From: Piscicola geometra
Lineage: Eukaryota > Annelida > Clitellata > Hirudinida > Piscicolidae
DNA length: 64,000 bases
Assembly (NCBI GenBank): GCA_943735955.1
Contig: OX030955.1
Span: 9,505,647 to 9,569,646, forward strand
Direction of reading: 5' to 3'
In this document: positions 35,835 through 48,100 of the stretch, piece by piece
Layout: each line of letters starts with the position of its first letter
Position numbering within the stretch: the stretch's first letter is position 1
Made by a program: the position numbers and the translations under genes
Notes under the pieces: generated by a model
Seen by the model: only the letters and a program-made list of their open reading frames with translations
Told to the model about the DNA's origin: nothing
Database searches by the model: none

Positions 35835-37503
35835 TCATGAAGGAGGAGGAGGAGGAGGAAGCTTCCCGGTGACGATGCGAGCGACCTCCTGCGACTGCTG
35901 CATCGTCAGCTGAGGCAGACTGTTCAGCAGGGCATTCCTTCCCCTCCTGCCCTCTGTCGCCATGCTCTGGAGTCTTGACTCACTCCTGCTGCCGAGGTCC
36001 TCTGCCGGTGGTGAGGAGTGCCCCCCGATCATGGGGTCGCTCTTTGACGCCGAGGGGGCTGCCCCTCCTCCTCTGGTGGTGTGGCGCTTTTTCTTCTTTT
36101 TTCTGGGACTCTTCAACTGCACAGTGAGCACTTCGCCTTCGTTCCTCGAGGAGACGATGGTGAAGGGTGATGATGATGATGAGGGGGTTGATGATGATGA
36201 TGATGCTGATTCAACGATACTTGAGCCGTTCAGCAGGTTTACAATGTCGTCGTCGTCATCGCTCACGAATTGATTTTTATTCCCGCTATTTTGGTTTATG
36301 TTATTATTATTATTATTATTATTATTGATCTTTTTATTGTTTGTATCATAATCATCACCCTCGTCGCTGACACCAGAAAAGTCGCTGAGGTCTCCAAAGA
36401 TGTTCTTGCTTGCACCATCTTTATCATCATCATCATCATCATCAGAGGCGTTACCATCATGATCATCAGCGTATTCAGAGGCATCATCATCATCACTCAC
36501 ATCATCATCCTCATCATCATCATCTTCCTTCTCCTCCTTTTTACCCTCCCTTCCAACCTCATCAACCACAACCTCCTTCAAGGCCTCGGACGTCTTGTGG
36601 CCTTGGGTGTCTCTCGGTGGCAGTGGTGGCTTATGCACGACGCTGCTCTCATCTGCTGCACCAGCCTTGTTGCTGGTGTGCTTGGTGCTGGCGCCTTTAC
36701 CTTTTCTTACAGCCCTCTCCTGCACTGTGCTCATCCTACCAGCACCCTTGCTGACTTTTCGCTGACGATTTGCCTTATTGCCTTCGTTGAGTCCTTCATC
36801 CATGCCACTCGACCAGCCACCACCACCATCCTCCGCATCTTCATCCTCTTCCTCATCATCCATCAATTTGGGATCTCCAATGTTGCCAGCACCGCTAGCA
36901 TCACTACTCCGAGCAGGAACCAATGTTGCAGTTCTATTGGTAGCTTGGGGATTTTTTTGAAAATCGCTCCTCGTGTGTGGAGTGTTGTTGCTGGTGGTGG
37001 TGCTTTGTGTGTTGTTCGTGTGTGGAGTGTTGTTGTTGGTGGTGATGATTTGTGTGTTGTTCGTGTGTGGAGTGTTGTTGCTGGTGGTGGTGCTTTGAGT
37101 GTTGTTCGTGTGGTGGCTCAGACTTGCGTTGTACGCTTGCAGAAGCTTGTTAAAGGCGTTCAAATTGCGGTTCAAAATCTCCTCGTGAGATGGAGATGCC
37201 ATGGTGTTGTTGTTGAGTGGAGGTAGAGTGGTTCTTGGAGGGTTTGTGAGGGGTGGGCTTGGCGTTGATGACGAGGAGGAGGAGGAGGGATTGTTAATGG
37301 TTTGCGTGTGGGTGTGGTTGGGGATGTTAATTGTGGACATGTTGGTGGGTATACTTGTTTGAGTATTTGTATTTGTGGTTGTATACGTGTTCGTGTGCGT
37401 GTTTGTGTGCGTGTTTGTACGTGTGGAAGGATGTACGGCATTGACAAAGTTCAACTTTTGTTTGAGATTATTCGTCATCTGTTCCAGCTCTTCCATGTTG
37501 GCT
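35835..37503 (-). other. C2CD3: C2CD3 terminal exon, long disordered acidic C-terminus
   Basis: A 1669-base final exon encodes about 555 residues. It opens with a short coiled coil ([17 protein letters not shown]) that corresponds to the LSELDQIQRYFRQKL-like helix of vertebrate C2CD3. After that it is Asn/Thr-rich (an imperfect [15 protein letters not shown] repeat at about 36,960-37,110), then strongly acidic with Asp runs, and ends in a conserved-looking [20 protein letters not shown] helix followed by seven residues ending in poly-Pro and Ser. The acidic runs come from GAT/GAC repeats. Confidence 0.85.
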
Positions 37504-38703
37504 CTGAAGGAAAGTGTTTAAAAGTGAAAACAAACTCACTCGCACACTTGCACAACAGTACTGCATACAACAGTACTGCACACAACAGTACTGCACACAA
37601 AAGTACTGCACACAACAGTACTGCACACAAAAGTACTGCACACAACAGTACTGCGCACAACAGTACTGCACACAATAGTACTGCGCACAACAGTACTGCG
37701 CACAACAGTACTGCACACAACAGTACTGCACACAAAAGTACTGCACACAACAGTACTGCACACAACAGTACTGCACACAATAGTACTTACACAACAGTAC
37801 TGCACACAACAGTACTGCACACAACAGTACTGCACACTACAGTACTGCACACAACAGAACTGCACACAACAGTACTGCACACAAAAGACTGCACACAACA
37901 GTACTGCACACAAAACTAACTGGAGAAGGTGTTTGAGATGGTCTTTCAATGGATTTGTAAGGACAAGGTTAGTTGGTGATGATGATGATGATGGTGGAAG
38001 AAGTGATGATGATGATGGTGGAAGAAGTGATGATGATGAGGGTAGTAATGATGATGGTGTTCGAATGGTGGAATCGTGTTTTTGGGTAAGTAGATGATGA
38101 TGTTGGGAGGGGTGGCTGAACTGCTGCTGGTGCTCCAACTTCCTGAACACAGGCGACTGGCTTTCCCACGAAGAACTCCACTGTGATGACGACATTCATG
38201 CATATTCAATGAATTAATCGTAAATGTAGTGAATAACTGAATAATTAATGATGCATTAATGATGCATTGGTGATGGTGCATTGAACAAACCTCCATAGCA
38301 CTCGGCACAATAGCCTCCACTGGCGTCACCGAAACCTGCAATTACAATTAATTAAGTCGTTAATAACATCAAAATAATTTTAAAAAGCAATTATCCTTAT
38401 TACTAGTCTTTATCTTATAATTATTATTATTAATAAACATACGGACTGAGACAAAATACTTCCAATGCATAATATTATAATTATAATTATATTATTATTT
38501 CTATTATTATTTCTATTATCATTATTAAACATACATACAAGATAAGACAAAACGTTCCCAAAGGCATTTAGTTGACCTTGAGTTGACCTTGACACAGCCC
38601 ACTCAGGTTGATCAGCTGATAGCAGCCTCTCAGGCACGCCAGGTTCTTTAAGGACCTCAAGTCCACACTCACAAAACCCATCATCGTGTCCGTGTGCTTG
38701 TCT

Positions 38704-38750
<47 letters not shown>

Positions 38751-38767
38751 GGATGAGAGTGTGTATG

Positions 38768-38855
<88 letters not shown>

Positions 38856-38988
38856 GGATGAGAGCGTGTGTGTGTGTTGTTGTGTGTGTGTGTGTGCGTG
38901 TGTGTGTGTGTATTTGTGTGTTGGATGAGTGTGTGTGTGTGTGTGTTGGATGAGAGTGTGTGTGTGTGCGTGTGTGTGTGTTGGATGA

Positions 38989-39067
<79 letters not shown>

Positions 39068-42000
39068 CTTCAAAAGGCAACCTGGGGTAGGTGGTGCACT
39101 GATTGGTTTGTGCCAGACTTTGAAGACCAGTTGCTGAGGTGTTGTGAGTCATGGTGGTTATGGTAGTGATATTTGAAGTGGTTGTAGTAGCAGTTATGAT
39201 AGCAGTGTACTCATGGTAGTGATGATAGTAGTGGTAGCGGTGAACATTGATGGCCGTTTTGAGAAATTTTTCTCATGTAGTTCAAAAATTCAGCTAACAA
39301 CAACTTCTGAAACATCACTCAAACGACAACTCCTACGTACACAACTCCCACAACCACCACCACCCCGAATACAACAACCACAACCACCACCACCACAACC
39401 ACCACCTTGTTCTTTTGTACAAGCATGTCCCTAGGAAGCCACGCCTCTTTGGCATCCTGCCAGATCGGACTCACGTTACCAGGCTGCAAGCAGGTGTACA
39501 CAAGTTCGGAAGCTGTACTGTAGCTTACGTACGCGTTGGGAGAGGTTGGTACTCTATAGTGGTGGTGAGGATGATGATGATGATAGCGATGATGATGAGG
39601 AAGATAGCGGTGATGATAACGATGGAGATGGCGAAAGCGGTGATGATTATCATAAAAGATAATAATCAAGCCCCCCCCTTTCCCTCTCCAGACCCCCCCA
39701 ACACCGACCCATTCTCGAGCACAGGCTTCAGATGGTAGGCCCTCTCAACGCAGATGTTGACCAGGAAGTTGTTGAGGAGGAGGTGACCAGGAGGCAGTGT
39801 GGTGGAGGTGGCTTGGAGCAGGTGGATGCATGTTGACGCGTTAGTGGTGGTCGAGGTGGATGGTTTGATGCTGGTTGGTGGTTTTCTCTGTAGGGAGTGT
39901 ATTATATTAAATTAATATATTTTACATTATTTAAATTATATTATATCATAATTTATTCCACATCTACAATCGATATAGTCAAAGCACCTACTTTTGCTGC
40001 TTTTTCTTCTTTATCCTTTTTTGAATCCCTATTCTCATCACCATCATCATCGTCGTCATCACTATCATCACTGTTGGGCTCTGAACTATTGTTATCATCA
40101 CCACTATCATCATCATCTTCATCATCTTTTTCATACATCGTCTCGAATTGTTTCTTCATCGTTTTCAAAGTGTTTTCCTTCTTATCCTTCAGTAATTTAT
40201 TCAAATATTCATCATTTCTGCTATTTTTAGAAAACTTCTGCGCATATGCATCGCTTCGTCCATTCATTTGGCGCTCCTTGATGTTCTGGAAGGCGAGTAC
40301 TTGCTCGTAACTGCCCATGAATATGCATGCCTGCATCGTGCCTTATGAATATTGATGAGGTATAATTATTATTAATAATTGTTCTAAAATTAAGTAATAA
40401 AATATTCATTAAGTAGTTGATTTAGTTTATGATTCAAATTACTTAACCAGCCAATCAAATAACAGAATCAAAGTATATAAATAGCAACCTGCTTTGAGAC
40501 CACTGAACAAATCAATGATGTCAAGTCCTTTGGAGTTGTGTGATTGGCTGGGAGATTTGGAGGCCTCTGATAGGTCACAGTCGAAGCCAACCACAGGTAA
40601 CTAGGACAAAAGAGCATAAAATTGATATTCGATTGTAAGTAGAAGAATTCAACATTAGCCCCTATTCCTCTATTATCCACTTACTTCCCTCCCTTTCGTC
40701 CCTTGTCATCTCTCATTCATCCTCCCTCCCTCCCTCACCCTCTCTCCTTCATCCCCTTCCTCATCATCTCTCATTCATCCCCCCTCCCTTCCTCATCCTC
40801 TCTCCTTCATCCCCTTCCTCATCATCTCTCATTCATTCCCCCTCCCTCCCTCACCCTCTCTCCTTCATCCCCTCCCTCATCATCTCTCATTCATCCCCCC
40901 TCCCTTCCTCATCCTCTCTCCTTCATCCCCTCCCTCATCATCTCTCATTCATCCCCCCTCCCTCCCTCACCCTCTCTCCTTCATCCCCTTCCTCATCATC
41001 TCTCATTCATCCCCCCTCCCTTCCTCACCCTGTCTCCTTCATCCCCTTCCTCATCATCTCTCATTCATCCCCCCTCCCTCCCTCACCCTCTCTCCTTCAT
41101 CCCCTCCCTCATCATCTCTCATTCATCCCCCCTCCCTCCCTCACCCTCTCTCCTTCATCCCCTTCCTCATCATCTCTCATTCATCCCCCCTCCCTCCCTC
41201 ACCCTCTCTCCTTCATCCCCTTCCTCATCATCTCTCATTCATCCCCCCTCCCTCCCTCATCCTCTCTCCTTCATCCCCTTCCTCATCATCTCTCATTCAT
41301 CCCCCCTCCCTCCCTCACCCTCTCTCCTTCATCCCCTCCCTCATCATCTCTCATTCAACCCCCCTCCCTTCCTCACCCTCTCTCCTTCATCCCCTTCCTC
41401 ATCATCTCTCATTCATCCCCCCTCCCTCCCTCACCCTCTCTCCTTCATCCCCTTCCTCATCATCTCTCATTCATCCCCCCTCCCTTCCTCATCCTCTCTC
41501 CTTCATCCCCTCCCTCATCATCTCTCATTCATCCCCCCTCCCTCCCTCACCCTCTCTCCTTCATCCCCTTCCTCATCATCTCTCATTCATCCCCCCTCCC
41601 TCCCTCACCCTTTCTCCTTCATCCCCTCCCTCATCATCCCTCCCTCACCATGCCTCCCTCACCATGCCTCCCTCCACAAACCTCCTCACGACACGCCTTC
41701 ACGCGAGAGGAAGGATGGTGAAATGAAAGAAAAAACTGATGTAGCGGTAGTTTTCCTATGCCCAGAAGCTGTGTGTTTTTATGTGTTTATGTGTGTATGT
41801 GTGTGTGTATGCGTTTGTGTGTGTGTGTTTTTATGTGTTTATGTGTGTGTGTATGCGTTTGTGTGTGTATGTGTGTGTGTGTTTTTATGTGTTTATGTGT
41901 GTGTGTGTATGTGCGTGTTTTCATGTGTACACATGTGTGTAGATGTACGTGTATAGTACCTGATCCTTGAAGTGCAGGGCTGACTTGTTCCAGAGCTCGA

Positions 42001-42112
42001 TGATGAGAAAGTTGTTGCTGAACGTCTTGGTGCTGCTTTTGACCGCAAGGATCTGTGTCGCGTATGTGTGTGTGTGTGTGGTCATGTGTGAAAACACGCA
42101 CACACACACAAA

Positions 42113-42159
<47 letters not shown>

Positions 42160-45100
42160 CACACACACACATATATACACACACACTAACCTCACTAAAA
42201 TTGAATCTAGGCTCTATATTGTTCCACACAACATTTGACTTGAAAACATCACTATCAGCACCATCGATACCATCATCATCATCATCATGACCCACATTAT
42301 CACTATCAAGACTACCCTTCGTGAAGGGTGCTCTGACGACGATATAGGCGTTATAGTTGTTTTCTGGAAGATCTGTGATTGGTCGGTATGTCGGTGTCAC
42401 GTTCTAGTTTTATGACCCTCAATTATTCTCTAATTTAAAAAAAGATTATTATTTATTTTTAATGAAATTAAATTGCTATTTTTTGAACAATTTGGATTTT
42501 TTTCTCCCTAATTCAAACCATTTGGATCATTATTTTTTCCTATTAAAAATAGAATTATTACTTTCATAGAAAATATTTTTATTTTAAATGTATATGCTTA
42601 ACAATCTAAAAAATCGTTCACCAACCCTCACCTCCATCTTTCTCCTGCCCTTCTGTGCCAATCTTCACTCCAGACACCATTATCCCCACAAACAAGTTGA
42701 CATTCGCGTCTTTGTCTAGAGCCAAATTTGGCTTTTTGATAGTGGCAACGTAATCCTTTTGATCGGAATCATCATCATCACCACCAACATCATCATGATT
42801 ATGATCTCCAATGTAATCACCGTCATGATCATTATCATCAACGCTTACACCGTCATCATCATCATCATCATCATCATTCCCTAGCTGCGCTTCTTTTTTA
42901 TTATACTTTATACTGGTGGACATCTGATGATGATAGTTATGATGATAATAATGATGACGATGATAATGACGATGATGATAATGATGATGACGATAATAAT
43001 TATGTGGATGACAATAATAATAATAATGATAATAAAAATATTAACAAAATCCGAATTGGCCAGTAGTCATCCACCTGAAGCACTGCGATATTCTTTCGCT
43101 CTTTTCCTTTGTGATCTACTTCACTTTTAAGCATCATCCTTTGATACCTACGCTGGTTATGATGATGATGACGATTATCATAATCATCATCATCACCTTC
43201 ATCATCATCATCATCATCATCATCCTTTTCTTCATCACGACTAGACATGATTGAGGATACGGGCAAGTGGCAAGAGCCTAGCAGTCTGGGCTGTAGTGAT
43301 GATGATGATTATGATGATTATGATGATGATGATGATGTTGACGATGATGATGATGACAGTTATAGTGGCGGTGATGGTGATGATAATTCAATAATAATAT
43401 TGTTAAATATAAATATTAAAAATGTTTTGAGATAAAAATTTAATTACATTTAGAGAAGACGAAAATAAAAGGTGAAAACCTTGAGAGTGGTGAAGGGAGT
43501 TTGCCTAAATAACTTGAAGACCAGTTTGACTCCTTTGAGAAGGTGGAGAGAGTGATGGAGAGAGTGATGGGTGGGGGGATGGAGAGAGTGATGGAGGGAG
43601 TGATGGGTGGGGGGATGGAGAGAGTGATGGGTGGAGGGATGGAGAGAGTGATGGGTGGGGGGATGGAGAGAGTGATGGGTGAGGGGATGGGTGGGAGGGT
43701 GAGGGTTGTTGAGAATATCATTGGATCGAAACGTCCGTGTGGTGTGGAAAGGGAGGCCTGTAATAGTGAGTGGTTGGTGCAAGATGATGGTGTGGTTGGG
43801 GGAGATGATGGTGTGGTTGGGGAAGATGATGGTGTGGTTGGAGGGAGATGATGGTGTGGTTGGTGGAGATGATGGTGTGGAAAGGGAGGCCTGTAATAGT
43901 GAGTGGTTGGAGGGAGATGATGGTGTGGTTGGGGGAGATGATGGTGTGGTTGGGGAAGATGATGGTGTGGTTGGAGGGAGATGATGGTGTGGTTGGTGGA
44001 GATGATGGTGTGGAAAGGGAGGCCTGTAATAGTGAGTGGTTGGAGGGAGATGATGGTGTGGTTGGTGAGAGATGATGGTGTGGTTGGGGGAGATGATGGT
44101 GTGGTTGGAGGGAGATGATGGTGTGGTTGGAGGGAGATGATGGTGTGGTTGGTGGAGATGATGGTGTGGAAAGGGAGGCCTGTAATAGTGAGTGGTTGGA
44201 GGGAGATGATGGTGTGGTTGGGGGAGATGATGGTGTGGTTGGGGAAGATGATGGTGTGGTTGGAGGGAGATGATGGTGTGGTTGGTGGAGATGATGGTGT
44301 GGAAAGGGAGGCCTGTAATAGTGAGTGGTTGGAGGGAGATGATGGTGTGGTTGGTGAGAGATGATGGTGTGGTTGGGGGAGATGATGGTGTGGTTGGAGG
44401 GAGATGATGGTGTGGTTGGGGGAGATGATGGTGTGGTTTGGGGAGTTGATGGTGTGGTTGGGGGAGATGATGGTGTGGTTGGAGGGAGATGATGGTGTGG
44501 TTGGGGGAGATGATGGTGTGGTTGGGGGAGATGATGGTGTGGTTGGGGGAGATGATGGTGTTGTTGGGGGAGATGATGGTGTGGTTGGAGGAGATGATGG
44601 TGTGGTTGGGGGGAAATGATGGTGTGGTTGGAGGAGATGATGGTGTGGTTGGTGGAGATGATGGTGTGGTTGGTGGGAGATGATGGTGTGGTTGGGGGAG
44701 ATGATGGTGTGGTTGGGGGAGATGATGGTGTGGTTGGGGGAGATGATGGTGTTGTTGGGGGAGATGATGGTGTGGTTGGGGGAGATGATGGTGTGGTTGG
44801 GGGAGATGATGGTGTGGTTGGGGGAGATGATGGTGTGGTTGGGGGAGATGATGATGTGGTTGGTGGGAGATGATGGTGTGGTTGGGGGAGATGATGGTGT
44901 GGTTGGGGGAGATGATGGTGTGGTTGGGGGAGATGATGGTGTGGTTGGGGGAGATGATGGTGTGGTTGGGGGAGATGATGGTGTGGTTGGGGAAGATGAT
45001 GGTGTGGTTGGGGGAGATGATGGTGTGGTTGGGGGAGATGATGGTGTGGTTGGAGAGATAATGGTGTGGTTGGGTGGAGATGATGGTGTGGTTGGGGGAG

Positions 45101-48100
45101 ATGATGGTGTGGTTGGTGAGAGATGATGGTGTGATTGGAGGGAGATGATGGTGTGGTTGGAGGGAGATGATGGTGTGGTTGGGGGAGATGATGGTGTGGT
45201 TGGAGGAGATGATGGTGTGGTTGGGGGAGATGATGGTGTGGTTGGTGGGAGATGATGATGTGGTTGGGAGAGATGATGGTGTGGTTGGTGGAGATGATGG
45301 TGTGGTTGGGGGAGATGATGGTGTGGTTGGTGGGAGATGATGGTGTGGTTGGTGGGAGATGATGGTGTGGTTGGTGAGAGATGATGGTGTGGTTGGGGGA
45401 GATGATGGTGTGGTTGGGGGAGATGATGGTGTGGTTGGGGGAGATGATGGTGTGGTTGGGGGAGATGATGGTGTGGTTGGGGGAGATGATGGTGTGGTTG
45501 GGGGAGATGATAGTGTGGTTGGGGGAGATGATGGTGTGGTTGGGGGAGATGATGGTGTGGTTGGGGGAGATGATGATGTGGTTGGTGGGAGATGATGGTG
45601 TGGTTGGGGGAGATGATGGTGTGGTTGGGGGAGATGATGGTGTGGTTGGGGGAGATGATGGTGTGGTTGGGGGAGATGATGGTGTGGTTGGGGGAGATGA
45701 TGGTGTGGTTGGGGAAGATGATGGTGTGGTTGGGGGAGATGATGGTGTGGTTGGGGGAGATGATGGTGTGGTTGGGGGAGATGATGGTGTGGTTGGGGGA
45801 GATGATGGTGTGGTTGGTGGGAGATGATGGTGTGGTTGGTGAGAGATGATGGTGTGGTTGGGGGAGATGATGGTGTGGTTGGGGGAGATGATGGTGTGGT
45901 TGAGGGAGATGATGGTGTGGTTGGGGGAGATGATGGTGTGGTTGGGGAAGATGATGGTGTGGTTGGGGGGAGATGATGGTTTGGTTGGGGGAGATGATGG
46001 TGTGGTTGGTGGGAGATGATGGTGTGGTTGGTGGGAGATGATGGTGTGGTTGGTGAGAGATGATGGTGTGGTTGGTGGGAGATGATGGTGTGGTTGGTGA
46101 GAGATGATGGTGTGGTTGGGGGAGATGATGGTGTGGTTGGGGGAGATGATGGGGTGGTTTGGGGAGATGATGGTGTGGTTGGGGGAGATGATGGTGTGGT
46201 TGGGGGAGATGATGGTGTGGTTGGGGGAGATGATGGTGTGGTTGGTGGAAGATGATGGTGTGGTTGGTGGGAGATGATGGTGTGGTTGGTGGGAGATGAT
46301 GGTGTGGTTGGTGAGAGATGATGGTGTGGTTGGGGGAGATGATGGTGTGGTTGGGGGGAAATGATGGTGTGGTTGGAGGAGATGATGGTGTGGTTGGTGG
46401 AGATGATGGTGTGGTTGGTGGGAGATGATGGTGTGGTTGGGGGAGATGATGGTGTGGTTGGGGGAGATGATGGTGTGGTTGGGGGAGATGATGGTGTTGT
46501 TGGGGGAGATGATGGTGTGGTTGGGGGAGATGATGGTGTGGTTGGGGGAGATGATGGTGTGGTTGGGGGAGATGATGGTGTGGTTGGGGGAGATGATGAT
46601 GTGGTTGGTGGGAGATGATGGTGTGGTTGGGGGAGATGATGGTGTGGTTGGGGGAGATGATGGTGTGGTTGGGGGAGATGATGGTGTGGTTGGGGGAGAT
46701 GATGGTGTGGTTGGGGGAGATGATGGTGTGGTTGGGGAAGATGATGGTGTGGTTGGGGGAGATGATGGTGTGGTTGGGGGAGATGATGGTGTGGTTGGAG
46801 AGATGATGGTGTGGTTGGGTGGAGATGATGGTGTGGTTGGGGGAGATGATGGTGTGGTTGGTGAGAGATGATGGTGTGATTGGAGGGAGATGATGGTGTG
46901 GTTGGGGGAGATGATGGTGTGGTTGGAGGAGATGATGGTGTGGTTGGGGGAGATGATGGTGTGGTTGGTGGGAGATGATGATGTGGTTGGGAGAGATGAT
47001 GGTGTGGTTGGTGGAGATGATGGTGTGGTTGGGGGAGATGATGGTGTGGTTGGTGGGAGATGATGGTGTGGTTGGTGGGAGATGATGGTGTGGTTGGTGA
47101 GAGATGATGGTGTGGTTGGGGGAGATGATGGTGTGGTTGGGGGAGATGATGGTGTGGTTGGGGGAGATGATGGTGTGGTTGGGGGAGATGATGGTGTGGT
47201 TGGGGGAGATGATGGTGTGGTTGGGGGAGATGATAGTGTGGTTGGGGGAGATGATGGTGTGGTTGGGGGAGATGATGGTGTGGTTGGGGGAGATGATGAT
47301 GTGGTTGGTGGGAGATGATGGTGTGGTTGGGGGAGATGATGGTGTGGTTGGGGGAGATGATGGTGTGGTTGGGGGAGATGATGGTGTGGTTGGGGGAGAT
47401 GATGGTGTGGTTGGGGGAGATGATGGTGTGGTTGGGGAAGATGATGGTGTGGTTGGGGGAGATGATGGTGTGGTTGGGGGAGATGATGGTGTGGTTGGGG
47501 GAGATGATGGTGTGGTTGGGGGAGATGATGGTGTGGTTGGTGGGAGATGATGGTGTGGTTGGTGAGAGATGATGGTGTGGTTGGGGGAGATGATGGTGTG
47601 GTTGGGGGAGATGATGGTGTGGTTGAGGGAGATGATGGTGTGGTTGGGGGAGATGATGGTGTGGTTGGGGAAGATGATGGTGTGGTTGGGGGGAGATGAT
47701 GGTTTGGTTGGGGGAGATGATGGTGTGGTTGGTGGGAGATGATGGTGTGGTTGGTGGGAGATGATGGTGTGGTTGGTGAGAGATGATGGTGTGGTTGGTG
47801 GGAGATGATGGTGTGGTTGGTGAGAGATGATGGTGTGGTTGGGGGAGATGATGGTGTGGTTGGGGGAGATGATGGTGTGGTTTGGGGAGATGATGGTGTG
47901 GTTGGGGGAGATGATGGTGTGGTTGGGGGAGATGATGGTGTGGTTGGGGGAGATGATGGTGTGGTTGGTGGAAGATGATGGTGTGGTTGGTGGGAGATGA
48001 TGGTGTGGTTGGTGGGAGATGATGGTGTGGTTGGTGAGAGATGATGGTGTGGTTGGGGGAGATGATGGTGTGGTTGGGGGGAGATGATGGTGTGGGTGGG

